Source of the DNA: Achromobacter sp. Bel
GTDB taxonomy: Bacteria; Pseudomonadota; Gammaproteobacteria; Burkholderiales; Burkholderiaceae_B
DNA: 64,000 nt
Direction of reading: 5' to 3'
Assembly: GCF_012928505.1 (NCBI RefSeq)
Contig: NZ_JABBJN010000028.1
Coordinates: forward strand, 20,774 to 84,773
The notes under the pieces were generated by a model. The model had not been told where the DNA came from. It was given only the letters and a program-made list of their open reading frames with translations, and searched no databases. Positions 42,342 through 52,818 of this stretch are shown here, in pieces (position 1 is the stretch's first letter; every line of letters begins with the position of its first letter). A program made the translations under genes and the position numbers.

Positions 42342-43574
42342 ATGTTCGCTACATCCTGGTTGTTCCGCTTACCGGCGTTGGCCATGGCCATTGCCGCCCT
42401 GACGCCCGCCACCGGCGCCGCCCAAACCTCGGACAAGATCCGGGTGGGCATGACGGTCTCTTCCACCGGCAGCTTCGCCCTGGCCTCGCAATCCGGCGTA
42501 CGGGGCGTGGAACTGTGGGTGGAAGACGTCAATCGCCGTGGCGGTATCGAGGTGAAGGGCAAGAAATACCCTGTCGAACTGGTCAAGCTGGACGACCGCA
42601 GCGACAAGCAGATGGTCACGCGTGTCTACGAACGCCTGATTGTCGATGAAAAAGTGGATCTGGTGTTTGCGCCGTTCGGCTCCACGCTGACGGCCGCGGC
42701 CGCCACCGTCACCGAGCGGCTGGGCAAGTACATGATGGTCTGGTCGGCCGCCAGCGACGACCTGTACAAGCAGGGATTCAAGAACATGGTGTCGGGCACC
42801 CAGATGCCGGTGTCCGCCATGCTGCGCGCCAACATGGAACTGGCGGCCAACCAGGGCGTGAAGAAAGTGGCCCTGCTGTATTCCGACGAGCCGTTCCCGG
42901 CGGGACTGGCCGAAGGCGGCCGCGAACAGGCGACCAAGAATGGCATGCAGGTGGTGATGTTCGAAAAATACCCGAAGGGCCAGAAGGACTTCAGCACCAT
43001 CTTGCAGAAGGCGCGCGCAGCAGGCGCCGAAGCGCTGGTGCCGACGTCGTACGAGGGCGACCTGATCAGCATGACGCGCCAGATGAAGCAGCTGGACATC
43101 AACTTCCCATACGTCTTCATGGTGTATGCGTCGACGCCGCAGTTCCAGGCCATCGGCGCGGATGCCAATTACATCTACAGCCATACCAACTACCACCCCG
43201 CGATCAACTGGAACGTCAACGCCGGCATGAGCCGCGAACAGTTCGCGGCCGCCTACGATCAGCGCTTCCCCAAGGCCGAGTTCCCGCCCGATTTCCAGAC
43301 GGCGCTGGCCTACGGCGCGGGCGCGGTCACGGAAGAGGTCGTGAAGAAGGCTGGCACCACGGACGCGGCGGCCCTCAAGCAGGCGTCGCTGGACCTGTCC
43401 GGCAAGATCACGGTCATGGCAGGCCCCTATGCCATCGACGATACGGGCAAACAGTTGCTGATGCCCTTCCCGGTGGTGCAATTGCTGCCGGGCAAGGGCA
43501 TGGTGCCCGTGTGGCCGGCGGACGTGGCCACGGCAAAGCCTGTCTACCCGGCTCCTGATTGGACCAAACGCTAG
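42342..43574 (+). CDS. ABC transporter substrate-binding protein (Liv type)
   Basis: A 410-residue periplasmic binding protein. Signal peptide about residues 1-26, ending TGAAQ, then KIRVGMTVSSTGSFALASQSG; the pattern ELWVEDVNRRGGIEVKGKKY is of the amino-acid/amide binding class. It is controlled divergently with the LysR gene and precedes an amidase by 65 bases. It most likely serves the LivHMGF transporter encoded on the other side of LysR. An amide or a nitrogen compound released by the amidase is a plausible ligand; this is inferred from context only. Confidence 0.9.
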   Translation: MFATSWLFRLPALAMAIAALTPATGAAQTSDKIRVGMTVSSTGSFALASQSGVRGVELWVEDVNRRGGIEVKGKKYPVELVKLDDRSDKQMVTRVYERLIVDEKVDLVFAPFGSTLTAAAATVTERLGKYMMVWSAASDDLYKQGFKNMVSGTQMPVSAMLRANMELAANQGVKKVALLYSDEPFPAGLAEGGREQATKNGMQVVMFEKYPKGQKDFSTILQKARAAGAEALVPTSYEGDLISMTRQMKQLDINFPYVFMVYASTPQFQAIGADANYIYSHTNYHPAINWNVNAGMSREQFAAAYDQRFPKAEFPPDFQTALAYGAGAVTEEVVKKAGTTDAAALKQASLDLSGKITVMAGPYAIDDTGKQLLMPFPVVQLLPGKGMVPVWPADVATAKPVYPAPDWTKR

Positions 43575-43639
43575 ACGCGCGCAGCTCGGCCGGCCGCGTG
43601 CGACCCCGCGCGAGGCCGGCCACCCAACCTGAGGAAAAC

Positions 43640-45058
43640 ATGTCTGAAATTGCATTTGCCACGCTCAGCGAACTGGCGGACGGCCTGGCCCAAGGCCGCT
43701 ACAGCTCGGTGGAATTGACGCAGCACTTCCTGGACCGCATCGCCCAGGCCAACCCGGCGCTGGGCGCCTATGTCAGCGTGGACAACACGGGCGCGCTGCG
43801 CCTGGCCGAGGCCGCCGACGCCCGCCGCCGCGCGGGCTACGGCCTGCTCAGCCCGCTGGACGGCGTGCCGGTGGCCGCCAAGGACCTGTGCGATATCGAA
43901 GGCCAGATCACCACCGCGGGCTCCGAGGCCTGGCGTGGCCGCCGCAGCAGCGTCACGGCAACGGCCGTCACGCGCTTGCTGAACGCCGGCATGGTGATGC
44001 TGGGCAAGACCCACATGGTCGAATTCGCGTTCGGCGGCTGGGGCACGAACCCCGTCATGGGCACGCCGCGCAACCCCTGGGACCTGCAAGCGCCGCGCAT
44101 TCCCGGCGGCTCGTCCAGCGGGTCCGGCGTGGCCGTCGCCGCCGGCCTGGCGCCCGCCGCGCTCGGGTCGGACACCGGTGGCTCGGTCCGGATTCCCGCC
44201 GCATTGAACGGCATTACGGGCTTGAAGACCACGCGCGGGCTGATCAGCCTTTATGGCGCGGTGGCGCTGTCGACGACGCTGGACTCCATCGGCCCGCTGA
44301 CCCGCGACACGCGCGACGCGATGCTGCTGACCGCCCTGATGGCCGGCCCCGATGCGCAGGACCCGTTGACGCAAGGCCTGCCTGCCTTCCAATACCGCGA
44401 GCCCGATGCCGGCGCGCGACCACTGCGCGGCGTCCGCATTGCGTTGATGCCCCCGTCGCAGCACCCCATCGCCGCGGACGCCGACGCGCTGGCCGCCCTG
44501 GACAATGCCCGCCGCGTGCTGATCGACCTGGGCGCGGACGTGGCTGAAACGCCGTTCCCCTTCGACTTCCACGAGATGATGCTGCGCAATGGCCAGATCA
44601 TCGCCGCCGAAGCCTACGCCATGCATCGCGGCTACATCGAAGACCCTGCCCAGCCGATCGGCCAGTATGTGCGCGCCCGCGTGCTGTCCGGCAAGGGCGT
44701 GTCCGCCGCCGACTATATCGCCGCCCTGCAGGCGCACGCAAAAGCGCGCCTGGCCTGGCTGGACTGGATGCGCGACATCGACGCCGTGCTCACTCCCTGC
44801 GCGCCCTTTGGCGCACGCCTGCTGAACGAGGTGGACGAAGCGGCCACGCCGCTGGCCGCCTTTACCCGCGCCGGCAACTACGTCAACGCGTCGGGGCTGG
44901 CCCTGCCCACGGGCTTTACCGCCGGCGGCCTGCCCCTGGGCGTGCAATTGCTGGGCAAACCCAATGCCGAAGGCGCGCTGGGTAAGATCGGCATGGCCTT
45001 CCAGGCCGCGACCGACTGGCATCGCCGCCGCCCCGATCTGAAAGCGGTCGGACTGTAA
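43640..45058 (+). CDS. Amidase-signature hydrolase
   Basis: A 472-residue amidase-signature enzyme. The Ser-cisSer-Lys triad is recognisable: K81 in VAAKDLCD, the cis-Ser region GGSSSGSG (residues 156-163, likely Ser158 or Ser159), and nucleophile Ser182 in GSDTGGSVRIPAA. The C-terminal substrate-pocket part differs between family members, so the substrate (an amide, carbamate or allophanate-like compound) cannot be named. I chose the ATG at 43640, preceded by GAGGA, over an upstream in-frame ATG at 43559. It is followed by a strong hairpin at 45075-45102. Confidence 0.92.
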   Translation: MSEIAFATLSELADGLAQGRYSSVELTQHFLDRIAQANPALGAYVSVDNTGALRLAEAADARRRAGYGLLSPLDGVPVAAKDLCDIEGQITTAGSEAWRGRRSSVTATAVTRLLNAGMVMLGKTHMVEFAFGGWGTNPVMGTPRNPWDLQAPRIPGGSSSGSGVAVAAGLAPAALGSDTGGSVRIPAALNGITGLKTTRGLISLYGAVALSTTLDSIGPLTRDTRDAMLLTALMAGPDAQDPLTQGLPAFQYREPDAGARPLRGVRIALMPPSQHPIAADADALAALDNARRVLIDLGADVAETPFPFDFHEMMLRNGQIIAAEAYAMHRGYIEDPAQPIGQYVRARVLSGKGVSAADYIAALQAHAKARLAWLDWMRDIDAVLTPCAPFGARLLNEVDEAATPLAAFTRAGNYVNASGLALPTGFTAGGLPLGVQLLGKPNAEGALGKIGMAFQAATDWHRRRPDLKAVGL

Positions 45059-45074
45059 CCCTCTCTGCGCAGGA

Positions 45075-45102
45075 ACGCCGGCGGCCCGCGCGCCGCCGGC
45101 GT
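45075..45102 (+). terminator. Perfect 11-bp hairpin after the amidase gene
   Basis: ACGCCGGCGGC (45075-45085) pairs fully with GCCGCCGGCGT (45092-45102) over a six-base loop, 17 bases after the amidase stop. It is GC-rich without a clear U-tract; a terminator is the simplest reading. Confidence 0.5.
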
Positions 45103-45175
45103 CGGCAGCGCGCGCCTCCCCCTCCCCGCGCGCCGCGCTCTCGCTCCCGCTCCCGCCCCTAGGGAAACTCCCCCC

Positions 45176-45240
45176 TTGCTGCCGATCGTCCCGAAGCCCT
45201 ATCTTGAACGCCTGATGTGACCACGTGGTCACATCAGGCG
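45176..45240 (+). promoter_or_regulatory. Promoter and 32-bp perfect palindromic operator of the ABC/deacylase operon
   Basis: TTGCTG (45176-45181) and TATCTT (45200-45205) are 18 bases apart. Three bases further on begins a 32-bp perfect palindrome (45209-45240) centred on ACCACGTGGT, i.e. covering the expected transcription start. A related palindrome occupies the same place in front of the Bug gene (55163-55196). This is the classic position for a repressor site; the TetR protein at 50632 is the likely binder. Confidence 0.75.
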
Positions 45241-45315
45241 CCACGCGCCACTCGAATCGCCCCCTCTTCGCTGCACCCTCTCTTTGTCGTCTTCTCAACC
45301 GCAAGGAAGTCCAGC

Positions 45316-46734
45316 ATGCTCAAGCGTTCCCCCTTTGAAAGCCAGGCCGACCCCGCCCGCCGCGACTTCTTGCGCGGCGCCGCAGGCTTGGCCGGCGCGG
45401 CTGGCCTGGCGGCCGGCGGCTGGCCCCTCCAGGCCCTGGCCCAGGCGCCCTCGCCGCTGACCTTCGCCTTCTGGCCCTGGGGCAGCGAAATCGTGCAGCA
45501 AGGCGCGGCGCGCTTTTCGCAAGAGAGTGGCGTGCCCGTGAACCTGTCGCCCATTCCCGGCGACTACGCCGCCGTGCTGGAAACCCAACTGGCCGCCAAG
45601 GCGCCGCTGGACATGTTCTACGCGCAACGCGGCCAGGCGTCGCGCTGGTACGCGGCGGGCTGGATCCGCGCGATCGACGACATGCCTGGACTTGCCGATA
45701 TCCAGAAGCAGATGTTCCCCGGCATCGTCGACGACGCGCGCGCCACCGACGGGCGCTATCTGGGCCTGACGTACTACAACGGCGGGCCGTTCGCGCTGTT
45801 CCGCAACGAGAAGATGCTGGGCGAAGCCGGCTTCGGCGGCACCGCCAACGCGGCGGACTATCCGCAAGACTGGGCCACGGTCGAGAAACAGGCGCGCGAG
45901 ATCAAGAAGAAGGGCTTGTCCGAGCACCCCATGCTGATGCCCTGGTACAACGCCTGGACCGGCCTGCCCTGGGCCCTGATCGCGCAGTGCTTCGCCGAAG
46001 GCGAACGCTTCGTCGACGACGACCTGCGCGCGACCTTCGGCGGCGACACCCCGCTTGTCAAAGTGCTAACGGACTGGAAGCGCTGGTGGGACGACGAACT
46101 GGTGCAGCGCGCCGTATTGACGTGGTCCGGCACCGAGACCTCCAGTTCGTGGATGAAAGGCCAGCACGCCTTTCACTTGAACATCGACTACTACAGCTTC
46201 AATTACAACGACCCGGCCAAGAGCCGGATCGCGGAATATTCCAGCTACAACCCGGTCGTGCCGGGCGCCACCCACGACACCGTGCTGGTCGGCCACGCCT
46301 TGCTTTGCATGTCCACCCGCAAGCGCACGGACGCCGAGCAGGCCGCGCTGTGGGAACTGGTGAAGTATTTTGGCTACCGCGACAAGGCCGGCCAGCTGAC
46401 CACGCACAAGAACTGGATCGCCAAGGCCAATCTGGAAGTGCCGTTTCCCGAGCTGTACCGCGACGCCGAAAGCAAGGCGGCCATCATGAAATGGATGTAC
46501 CCGGCGCAAGCGGAACAGGTCTACCAATGGCTGTTCCAAGGCCGCGAGAAAGCCGTCGCCGCCCACATCCTGAAGGCGCCCTGGTACCAGGAATGGGATA
46601 CCGGCATGCACGAGATGATCGCGCAGGACATGCTGATCAAGGGCACCAAGACGCCGTCGCAAGTCGCCACCGAGCTGCGCGCCCGCTGGGACGCGCTCTA
46701 CAAGAAGTACGCCAAGATCCTGAAGCGGAGCTGA
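45316..46734 (+). CDS. Extracellular sugar-type ABC substrate-binding protein (Tat signal)
   Basis: A 472-residue binding protein of solute-binding family 1. The N-terminus carries a Tat signal: RRDFLRGAAG near residue 15, then a hydrophobic stretch and an Ala-Gln-Ala cleavage region. The mature part has the family pattern (LTFAFWPWGSEIVQQ, QASRWYAAGWIRAIDD, LTYYNGGPFALFRNEKML). It is the first gene of the plus-strand operon, placed under a palindrome-controlled promoter; ATG 45316 has AAGGAA upstream. Family members bind sugars or glycerol-phosphate, but neighbours argue for an N-acyl amino acid or similar. Confidence 0.9.
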   Translation: MLKRSPFESQADPARRDFLRGAAGLAGAAGLAAGGWPLQALAQAPSPLTFAFWPWGSEIVQQGAARFSQESGVPVNLSPIPGDYAAVLETQLAAKAPLDMFYAQRGQASRWYAAGWIRAIDDMPGLADIQKQMFPGIVDDARATDGRYLGLTYYNGGPFALFRNEKMLGEAGFGGTANAADYPQDWATVEKQAREIKKKGLSEHPMLMPWYNAWTGLPWALIAQCFAEGERFVDDDLRATFGGDTPLVKVLTDWKRWWDDELVQRAVLTWSGTETSSSWMKGQHAFHLNIDYYSFNYNDPAKSRIAEYSSYNPVVPGATHDTVLVGHALLCMSTRKRTDAEQAALWELVKYFGYRDKAGQLTTHKNWIAKANLEVPFPELYRDAESKAAIMKWMYPAQAEQVYQWLFQGREKAVAAHILKAPWYQEWDTGMHEMIAQDMLIKGTKTPSQVATELRARWDALYKKYAKILKRS

Positions 46735-46735
46735 T

Positions 46736-47853
<1,118 letters not shown>

Positions 47854-47857
<4 letters not shown>

Positions 47858-48798
47858 GCGCCGCCAGCCTGTCGCCCACCCGTCCCGCGCCGGCGCGCCC
47901 GGGCGGCCGCGAAATGTCCGACCTGGGCTTCGCGCTGACCGTGATCGTGGCGGTGTATGCGCTGAACACGCTGATCATCGGCGTGCCGCTGGGCTATTCG
48001 TTCTGGCTCAGCCTGCACGATACCAACGCCATCCTGCGCACCGAAGAATTCGTGGGCGCCGATCTGTACGGCGAAGTGCTGTCCGATCCCGCCGTCATCG
48101 ACGCGATCTGGCGCAGCCTGGGCTTTGTCGCCATGTGCGTGGCGGGTTCGTTCGCCGCGGCGCTGGGCATCGCGCTGGTGTTGAACGAAGAGATGCCGTT
48201 GCGCGGCCTGGTGCGCGGGCTGGCGCTCTTGCCCTGGGCGATGTCGCAGGTGGTGACCGCCACCGTGTTCTCGTTCCTGCTGAACCCCAGCTTCGGCGCC
48301 CTGACCGGGTTGCTGGCGCCGCTGGGGCTGGCTAACGCCGCCACGGTGTGGCTGGCCAGCGACTGGGCGCTGTTCTGGGTCGCGCTGGCGTTCGTCTGGC
48401 ATATCGCGCCGCTGGGCAGTTTCTTCTACCTGGCGGCATTGCAGACGATTCCGCGCGACCTGTACCGGGCGGCACGCGTGGACGGCGCTGGTCCGCTGTC
48501 GCGCTTTCGGCACATCACGCTGCCGCATTTGAAGCACACGACGCTGATCGTGCTGGTCGTGATGACGGTGGAAGCGGTGCGGCAGTTCGACCTGCTGTTC
48601 TCGCTGACCCGCGGCGGGCCGGGCACGTCCACGCAGATCCTGCCGCTGCTGATCTTCCGCTACAACTTCGAATTCTCGAAGTACGGCCTGGCCTCGGCCG
48701 CCGCCTTCCTGCTGACGGTGCTGTCGCTGCTGCTGGCCACGGCCTACTTCATGCTGATCCGCAAGAAACGCCCCCAGGGAGACGCCCATGCGCAGTGA
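47854..48798 (+). CDS. Sugar-type ABC permease (UgpA/MalF-like)
   Basis: A 314-residue inner-membrane permease with about six helices. The EAA loop for ATPase contact is in QTIPRDLYRAARVDGAGPLSRF. ATGA overlap with the ATPase gene. The N-terminal 25 residues are cytoplasmic and Pro-rich. Confidence 0.92.
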
Positions 48799-49687
48799 TG
48801 CCGCGAAAGTCACCGGCGAAGGCTGGCGCCCCTGGCTGGTGGGCGCAGGCGTGGCGCTCGTCGCGTTCTGGTGCCTGTTCCCGCTGTACTGGACGCTGAA
48901 GGCGTCCTTCATGGACGAGTCGGCCATCATCATGGGGGTCGCGCACAACGCGGGCGGGTTCACGTTCGACAACTACCTGCGCGTGCTGGGGCTGTCGACG
49001 TCGGATTCGATCTTCGGCGGGCAGACCAAGGCCATCATGACGGGCTTCGTGAACAGTGCGCTGGTGGCACTGCCTGCGGCTGCCGTCGGCACAGCCATCG
49101 CCACGCTGGCGGGGTACGTGCTGGGCCGCTTCGAATTCCCCTTCAAGGGGCCGCTGCTGTACGTGCTGCTGGCCTCGCGCACCTTGCCGCCCATTGCGCT
49201 GCTGATCCCGTACTACGTGTTCTTCGCCGCCATCGGGCTGGCGGGCAGTCTGTTCGGCCTGTGGATCGTGTACCTGACCGCGGTGATCCCGCTGCTGTCC
49301 TGGGTACTGATGGGCTACTTCGCATCGCTGCCGGTGGAAATCGAGCGCGCCGCGCGCATGGACGGCTGCACGCGCTGGCAGATGCTGCGCCACGTGACGC
49401 TGCCCATGGCGCTGCCGGGCATCGCCGCGGCCTTCATCATCGCGTTCCTGGTGGGCTGGAACGACCTGTTGTTCGCCATCGTGCTGACAGGCGGCACGTC
49501 CGCGCAGACCTTGTCGGCCTCGTTGCTGGGCCTGTCTCCGCTGATGCCCGGGTTCCGCGCCGACCTGGGGCTCTTCGCCGCGGCCAGCATGCTGGCCGCC
49601 CTGCCCCCGCTGGCGCTGGCCATGCTGTTCCAGCGCTTCATCACCAACCTGAACATCGTCGATCCCGTGACGAGCAACACGGACTAG
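48788..49687 (+). CDS. Sugar-type ABC permease (UgpE/MalG-like)
   Basis: A 299-residue inner-membrane permease with about six helices; the EAA loop is SLPVEIERAARMDGCTRWQM. It overlaps the upstream permease by 11 bases, completing the binding-protein/ATPase/two-permease set of a CUT1 transporter. Confidence 0.92.
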   Translation: MRSDAAKVTGEGWRPWLVGAGVALVAFWCLFPLYWTLKASFMDESAIIMGVAHNAGGFTFDNYLRVLGLSTSDSIFGGQTKAIMTGFVNSALVALPAAAVGTAIATLAGYVLGRFEFPFKGPLLYVLLASRTLPPIALLIPYYVFFAAIGLAGSLFGLWIVYLTAVIPLLSWVLMGYFASLPVEIERAARMDGCTRWQMLRHVTLPMALPGIAAAFIIAFLVGWNDLLFAIVLTGGTSAQTLSASLLGLSPLMPGFRADLGLFAAASMLAALPPLALAMLFQRFITNLNIVDPVTSNTD

Positions 49688-49715
49688 TACCGGTGAACGC
49701 CAAGAGGAGCCTCGC

Positions 49716-50627
49716 ATGACGATCGGCGTCGCGGCATCCGGCCCGCAGGCGGGCGCGGCGGTGCGGGCGGCGGCGCTGGCCGCCGAGTCGATGGGCCACG
49801 GCGCCATCGGCGGCTTCGCCGTGTTCGCCGTCATGGACGATGCAGGCCGCGTACGGCACAGGAGTTGCCAGCGCGGCGGCATCACTGCCTTGGACCTGCC
49901 GCCGGATTGGTTGCAAGCGCCCCGCGCGGCCTTGATCGAAAGCGGCCCGGACCGTCCTGAGCCGCTGGTGCAATTCCTGCCCGGCGCCGACGGCGTGGGA
50001 ATGGTGACCGGGCACCGGCTGCCCAACCGCCCGGGCGCCGATGGCATCGCGCTGAACCAGGCCGCGCTCGGCCTCATGGCCGCAGGCGCGCCGCCTGGCG
50101 ACGCCGTTGGCCAGGTGCTGCAGGCGCATCCGGAAATCGACGCGGGCCTGATCGCGCTGTCGGCGGCGGGCGAACTTGCCTGGGGCAATACGCGGCGCGT
50201 CGACCGCCGCCCCGACCAAGGGCTCGCGCATCGCGACAACGGCCTGTGCCGCGTCGCCGTGCTGCATAACTCCATCCACCCCTGCCCGCCGCTGGCCGAC
50301 GCGATGGCGGACCTGGCCTGGTATGCCTTGACCGGTGAATCCGCGCCCTATCGCACCTTGACCCTCGGCACGCCCGTCGCCATCACCGCCGCGGCCCGCG
50401 ACCGTGTGCACGTGGATGCGCAAGGACGCATCCTGGCTATCGAACAGGCCGACCCGTCGCTGCCGCAAACACCGCGCCGGGCCAGCGCCGTCTACCTGGG
50501 CAGCGAAGTCTGGCAAGATGGCAGGCATATCGGCCACACCGTCAGCGAACTCATCGCCGACATGGCCGACGGCCGGGTGTACGGCGTGCCGGACCCCGCC
50601 CGCTCCCTCATCATCATGAAGGAATAG
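49716..50627 (+). CDS. Unknown protein in the ABC/deacylase operon, possibly Ntn-hydrolase-like
   Basis: A 303-residue soluble protein I cannot assign. It begins MTIGVAASGPQAGAAVRAAA and has a glycine/alanine-rich first 40 residues, GHGAIGGFAVFAVMDDAG, and later NQAALGLMAAGAPPGDAVGQVLQ, DAGLIALSAAGELAWGNT and LAHRDNGLCRVAVLHNSIHP. The second residue is Thr, and the strand-like start with repeated small residues recalls DUF1028/Ntn-hydrolase proteins, in which a processed N-terminal residue is catalytic; this is a guess. It has no signal peptide. An AGAGGAG ribosome-binding site precedes the ATG and the next gene starts four bases after its stop, so it belongs to the transport/catabolic unit. 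Confidence 0.75.
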   Translation: MTIGVAASGPQAGAAVRAAALAAESMGHGAIGGFAVFAVMDDAGRVRHRSCQRGGITALDLPPDWLQAPRAALIESGPDRPEPLVQFLPGADGVGMVTGHRLPNRPGADGIALNQAALGLMAAGAPPGDAVGQVLQAHPEIDAGLIALSAAGELAWGNTRRVDRRPDQGLAHRDNGLCRVAVLHNSIHPCPPLADAMADLAWYALTGESAPYRTLTLGTPVAITAAARDRVHVDAQGRILAIEQADPSLPQTPRRASAVYLGSEVWQDGRHIGHTVSELIADMADGRVYGVPDPARSLIIMKE

Positions 50628-50631
50628 GCCT

Positions 50632-51294
50632 ATGTCGCGACGCGAGAATACCGAAAGGCAGATCCTGCAAGCGCTGGAAGCCCAGATCCTGGAAACCGGA
50701 ATGGGCGGCGTCGGCATCAACGCCATCGCCAAGCGCGCCGGCGTCAGCAAGGAACTCATCTACCGCTATTTCGACGGCATGCCCGGCCTGATGCTGGCCT
50801 GGATGCAGGAGCAGGACTTCTGGACCCGCAACCCCGGGCTGCTGGCCGCAGGCGAATCCAGCCAGCGCACACCCGGCGAACTCGTGCTGTCCATGCTGCG
50901 CGCGCAGATCGACGCGCTGGCCGGCAACGAAACGCTGCGTGAAGTCCGCCGCTGGGAGCTCATCGAACGCAACGAGGTATCCGCGCCGCTGGCCGAACGG
51001 CGCGAGCGCGCCGCGCGCGGCTTCATCGACCGCATCGACGGCCTGGCGCCGGAAGCCGACATGCCGGCGATGGTCAGCGTGATGCTGGCCGGTGTGCTCT
51101 ACCTGATGCTGCGCGCCAAGACCGAATCCCACTTCCTGGGCGTGCCCTTGCGCACGCCGGAAGGCTGGGAGCGGATCAACGGCGCGCTGGAGCACCTGGT
51201 GGCCCATGGCTTCCCGGACACCTTGAATACCGAATCCCTTGCCCACCTGGAGGCGCGCCGCGGCAAACCGCCGGCGGCCGATCCGGAAACCTGA
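50632..51294 (+). CDS. TetR-family transcriptional regulator
   Basis: A 220-residue regulator with a typical N-terminal HTH (RQILQALEAQILETGMGGVGINAIAKRAGVSKELIYRYFDG) and a C-terminal ligand-binding region of the usual size. It lies inside the operon, 4 bases after the unknown gene and 13 before the deacylase gene. It is the only regulator in the block and is the natural candidate to bind the two long palindromes at 45209 and 55163. Confidence 0.92.
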   Translation: MSRRENTERQILQALEAQILETGMGGVGINAIAKRAGVSKELIYRYFDGMPGLMLAWMQEQDFWTRNPGLLAAGESSQRTPGELVLSMLRAQIDALAGNETLREVRRWELIERNEVSAPLAERRERAARGFIDRIDGLAPEADMPAMVSVMLAGVLYLMLRAKTESHFLGVPLRTPEGWERINGALEHLVAHGFPDTLNTESLAHLEARRGKPPAADPET

Positions 51295-51307
51295 GCCCTT
51301 CACCCTC

Positions 51308-52807
51308 ATGCCCGCGCACCCCGACCAGCAGGACTACGACATCATCATCACCGGCGGCCAGATCGCCGACGGCCTGGGCGGCCCCGCCCGCCACGCAGAT
51401 ATCGCGATCCGCGGTGAACGCATTGCCGCCATCGGCGACGGTGCGGCATGGCGGGCATCGCGCCGCATCGACGCGACAGGCAAGGTGGTGTCGCCGGGCT
51501 TCATCGACTGCCATACCCACGACGACCGCGCGCTGCTGGGCACGCCGCTGATGCGCCCCAAGGTCAGCCAGGGCATCACCACCGTCGTCACCGGCAACTG
51601 CGGCATCAGCCTGGCGCCCGTGCGCACGCCGGGCGACGTGGTGCCGCCCCCGTTGAACCTGCTGGCCAAGCACACGGGCGAGCTCTACGCGCGCATGCAG
51701 GATTACGCCAGCGCGCTGGACGCCGCGCCCGCCGCCGTCAACAGCCTGGCGCTGGTAGGCCATTCCAGCCTGCGCGTGTCCGCCATGGACCGGCTTGACC
51801 GTCCGGCCGACAACAAAGAGATCGCGGCCATGCGGCATGCGCTGGACCAGGCCATGGCCGCCGGCGCGGCGGGGCTGTCCACGGGCCTGTACTACCCGAC
51901 CGCCATGCACGCCAGCACGGAAGAAGTGATCGGCGTGGCCGAGCCGCTGTCCGCCTGGCGCGGCCTGTACACCACGCACCTGCGCGACGAGGCCGACCAC
52001 GTCTGCGACGCGATGGAGGAAGCTTTCCTGATCGGCCGAGCGGCCGACGTGCCGGCCATCCTGTCGCACCACAAGGTTACCGGCAAGCACAACCACGGCC
52101 GCACCGCCGAAACGCTGGCGCTGTACGACCGCATGCGCGCCGAGCAGCCGCTGGGCATGGACGTCTATCCCTATGCGGCGTCCTCCACCATCCTGGAGCC
52201 GCGCCGCGTGGCCGCCGGCGAGAAGATCATCGTCACCTGGTCGCAGACGCGCCCCGAGATCCAGGGCGTGGATCTGCGCGAACTGGCCGCGCGCGAAGGC
52301 CGCGATCCCACCCGCCTGGCCGAAGAGCTGTCACCCGGCGGCGCGATCTATTTTTCAATGGACGAAGCCGACGTGAAGCGCGTCATCGGCCACGGCAGCG
52401 TCATGATCGGGTCGGACGGCCTGCCGCACGACCAGCGCCCCCATCCCCGCCTGTGGGGCGCGTTTTCACGCGTGCTGGCCCGCTATGTGCGGGAAATGCG
52501 GGTACTGGGCCTGGAAGAGGCCGTGCGCCGCATGACCAGCCTGACGGCCGCGCAGTTCGGCCTGAAGGACCGCGGCGTGCTGCGCCCGGGTTGCTATGCC
52601 GACGTGGTGGTCTTCGATGCGGCCACCGTCGCCGACCTGGCCAGCTTCGCCGAACCCACGCTGCCTTCCACCGGCATCCAGGCGGTGCTGGTCAACGGCC
52701 AACTGGTTGAAGAGAACGGCGCCGCCACCGGCGCCCGGCCCGGACGCCTGCTGCGCGGCGACGACCGCGCGGCGCCTGGATTCGAAACGCCCGCCTGGGC
52801 CGCCTGA
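51308..52807 (+). CDS. N-acyl-D-amino-acid deacylase-like amidohydrolase
   Basis: A 499-residue amidohydrolase of the D-aminoacylase/dihydroorotase-like class. The metal-site HTH begins at H69 (DCHTHDD), the bridging Cys is in TGNCGIS, and further ligands or catalytic residues are in THLRDEADH, ILSHHKVTGKHN and GSDGLPHDQRPHPRLWG (the catalytic Asp). These are the conserved D-aminoacylase positions. It would release a free D-amino acid (and an acyl group) in the cytoplasm. It is 13 bases after the TetR gene, and the FAD oxidoreductase follows 11 bases later. Confidence 0.9.
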   Translation: MPAHPDQQDYDIIITGGQIADGLGGPARHADIAIRGERIAAIGDGAAWRASRRIDATGKVVSPGFIDCHTHDDRALLGTPLMRPKVSQGITTVVTGNCGISLAPVRTPGDVVPPPLNLLAKHTGELYARMQDYASALDAAPAAVNSLALVGHSSLRVSAMDRLDRPADNKEIAAMRHALDQAMAAGAAGLSTGLYYPTAMHASTEEVIGVAEPLSAWRGLYTTHLRDEADHVCDAMEEAFLIGRAADVPAILSHHKVTGKHNHGRTAETLALYDRMRAEQPLGMDVYPYAASSTILEPRRVAAGEKIIVTWSQTRPEIQGVDLRELAAREGRDPTRLAEELSPGGAIYFSMDEADVKRVIGHGSVMIGSDGLPHDQRPHPRLWGAFSRVLARYVREMRVLGLEEAVRRMTSLTAAQFGLKDRGVLRPGCYADVVVFDAATVADLASFAEPTLPSTGIQAVLVNGQLVEENGAATGARPGRLLRGDDRAAPGFETPAWAA

Positions 52808-52818
52808 CTCGGAGCATC

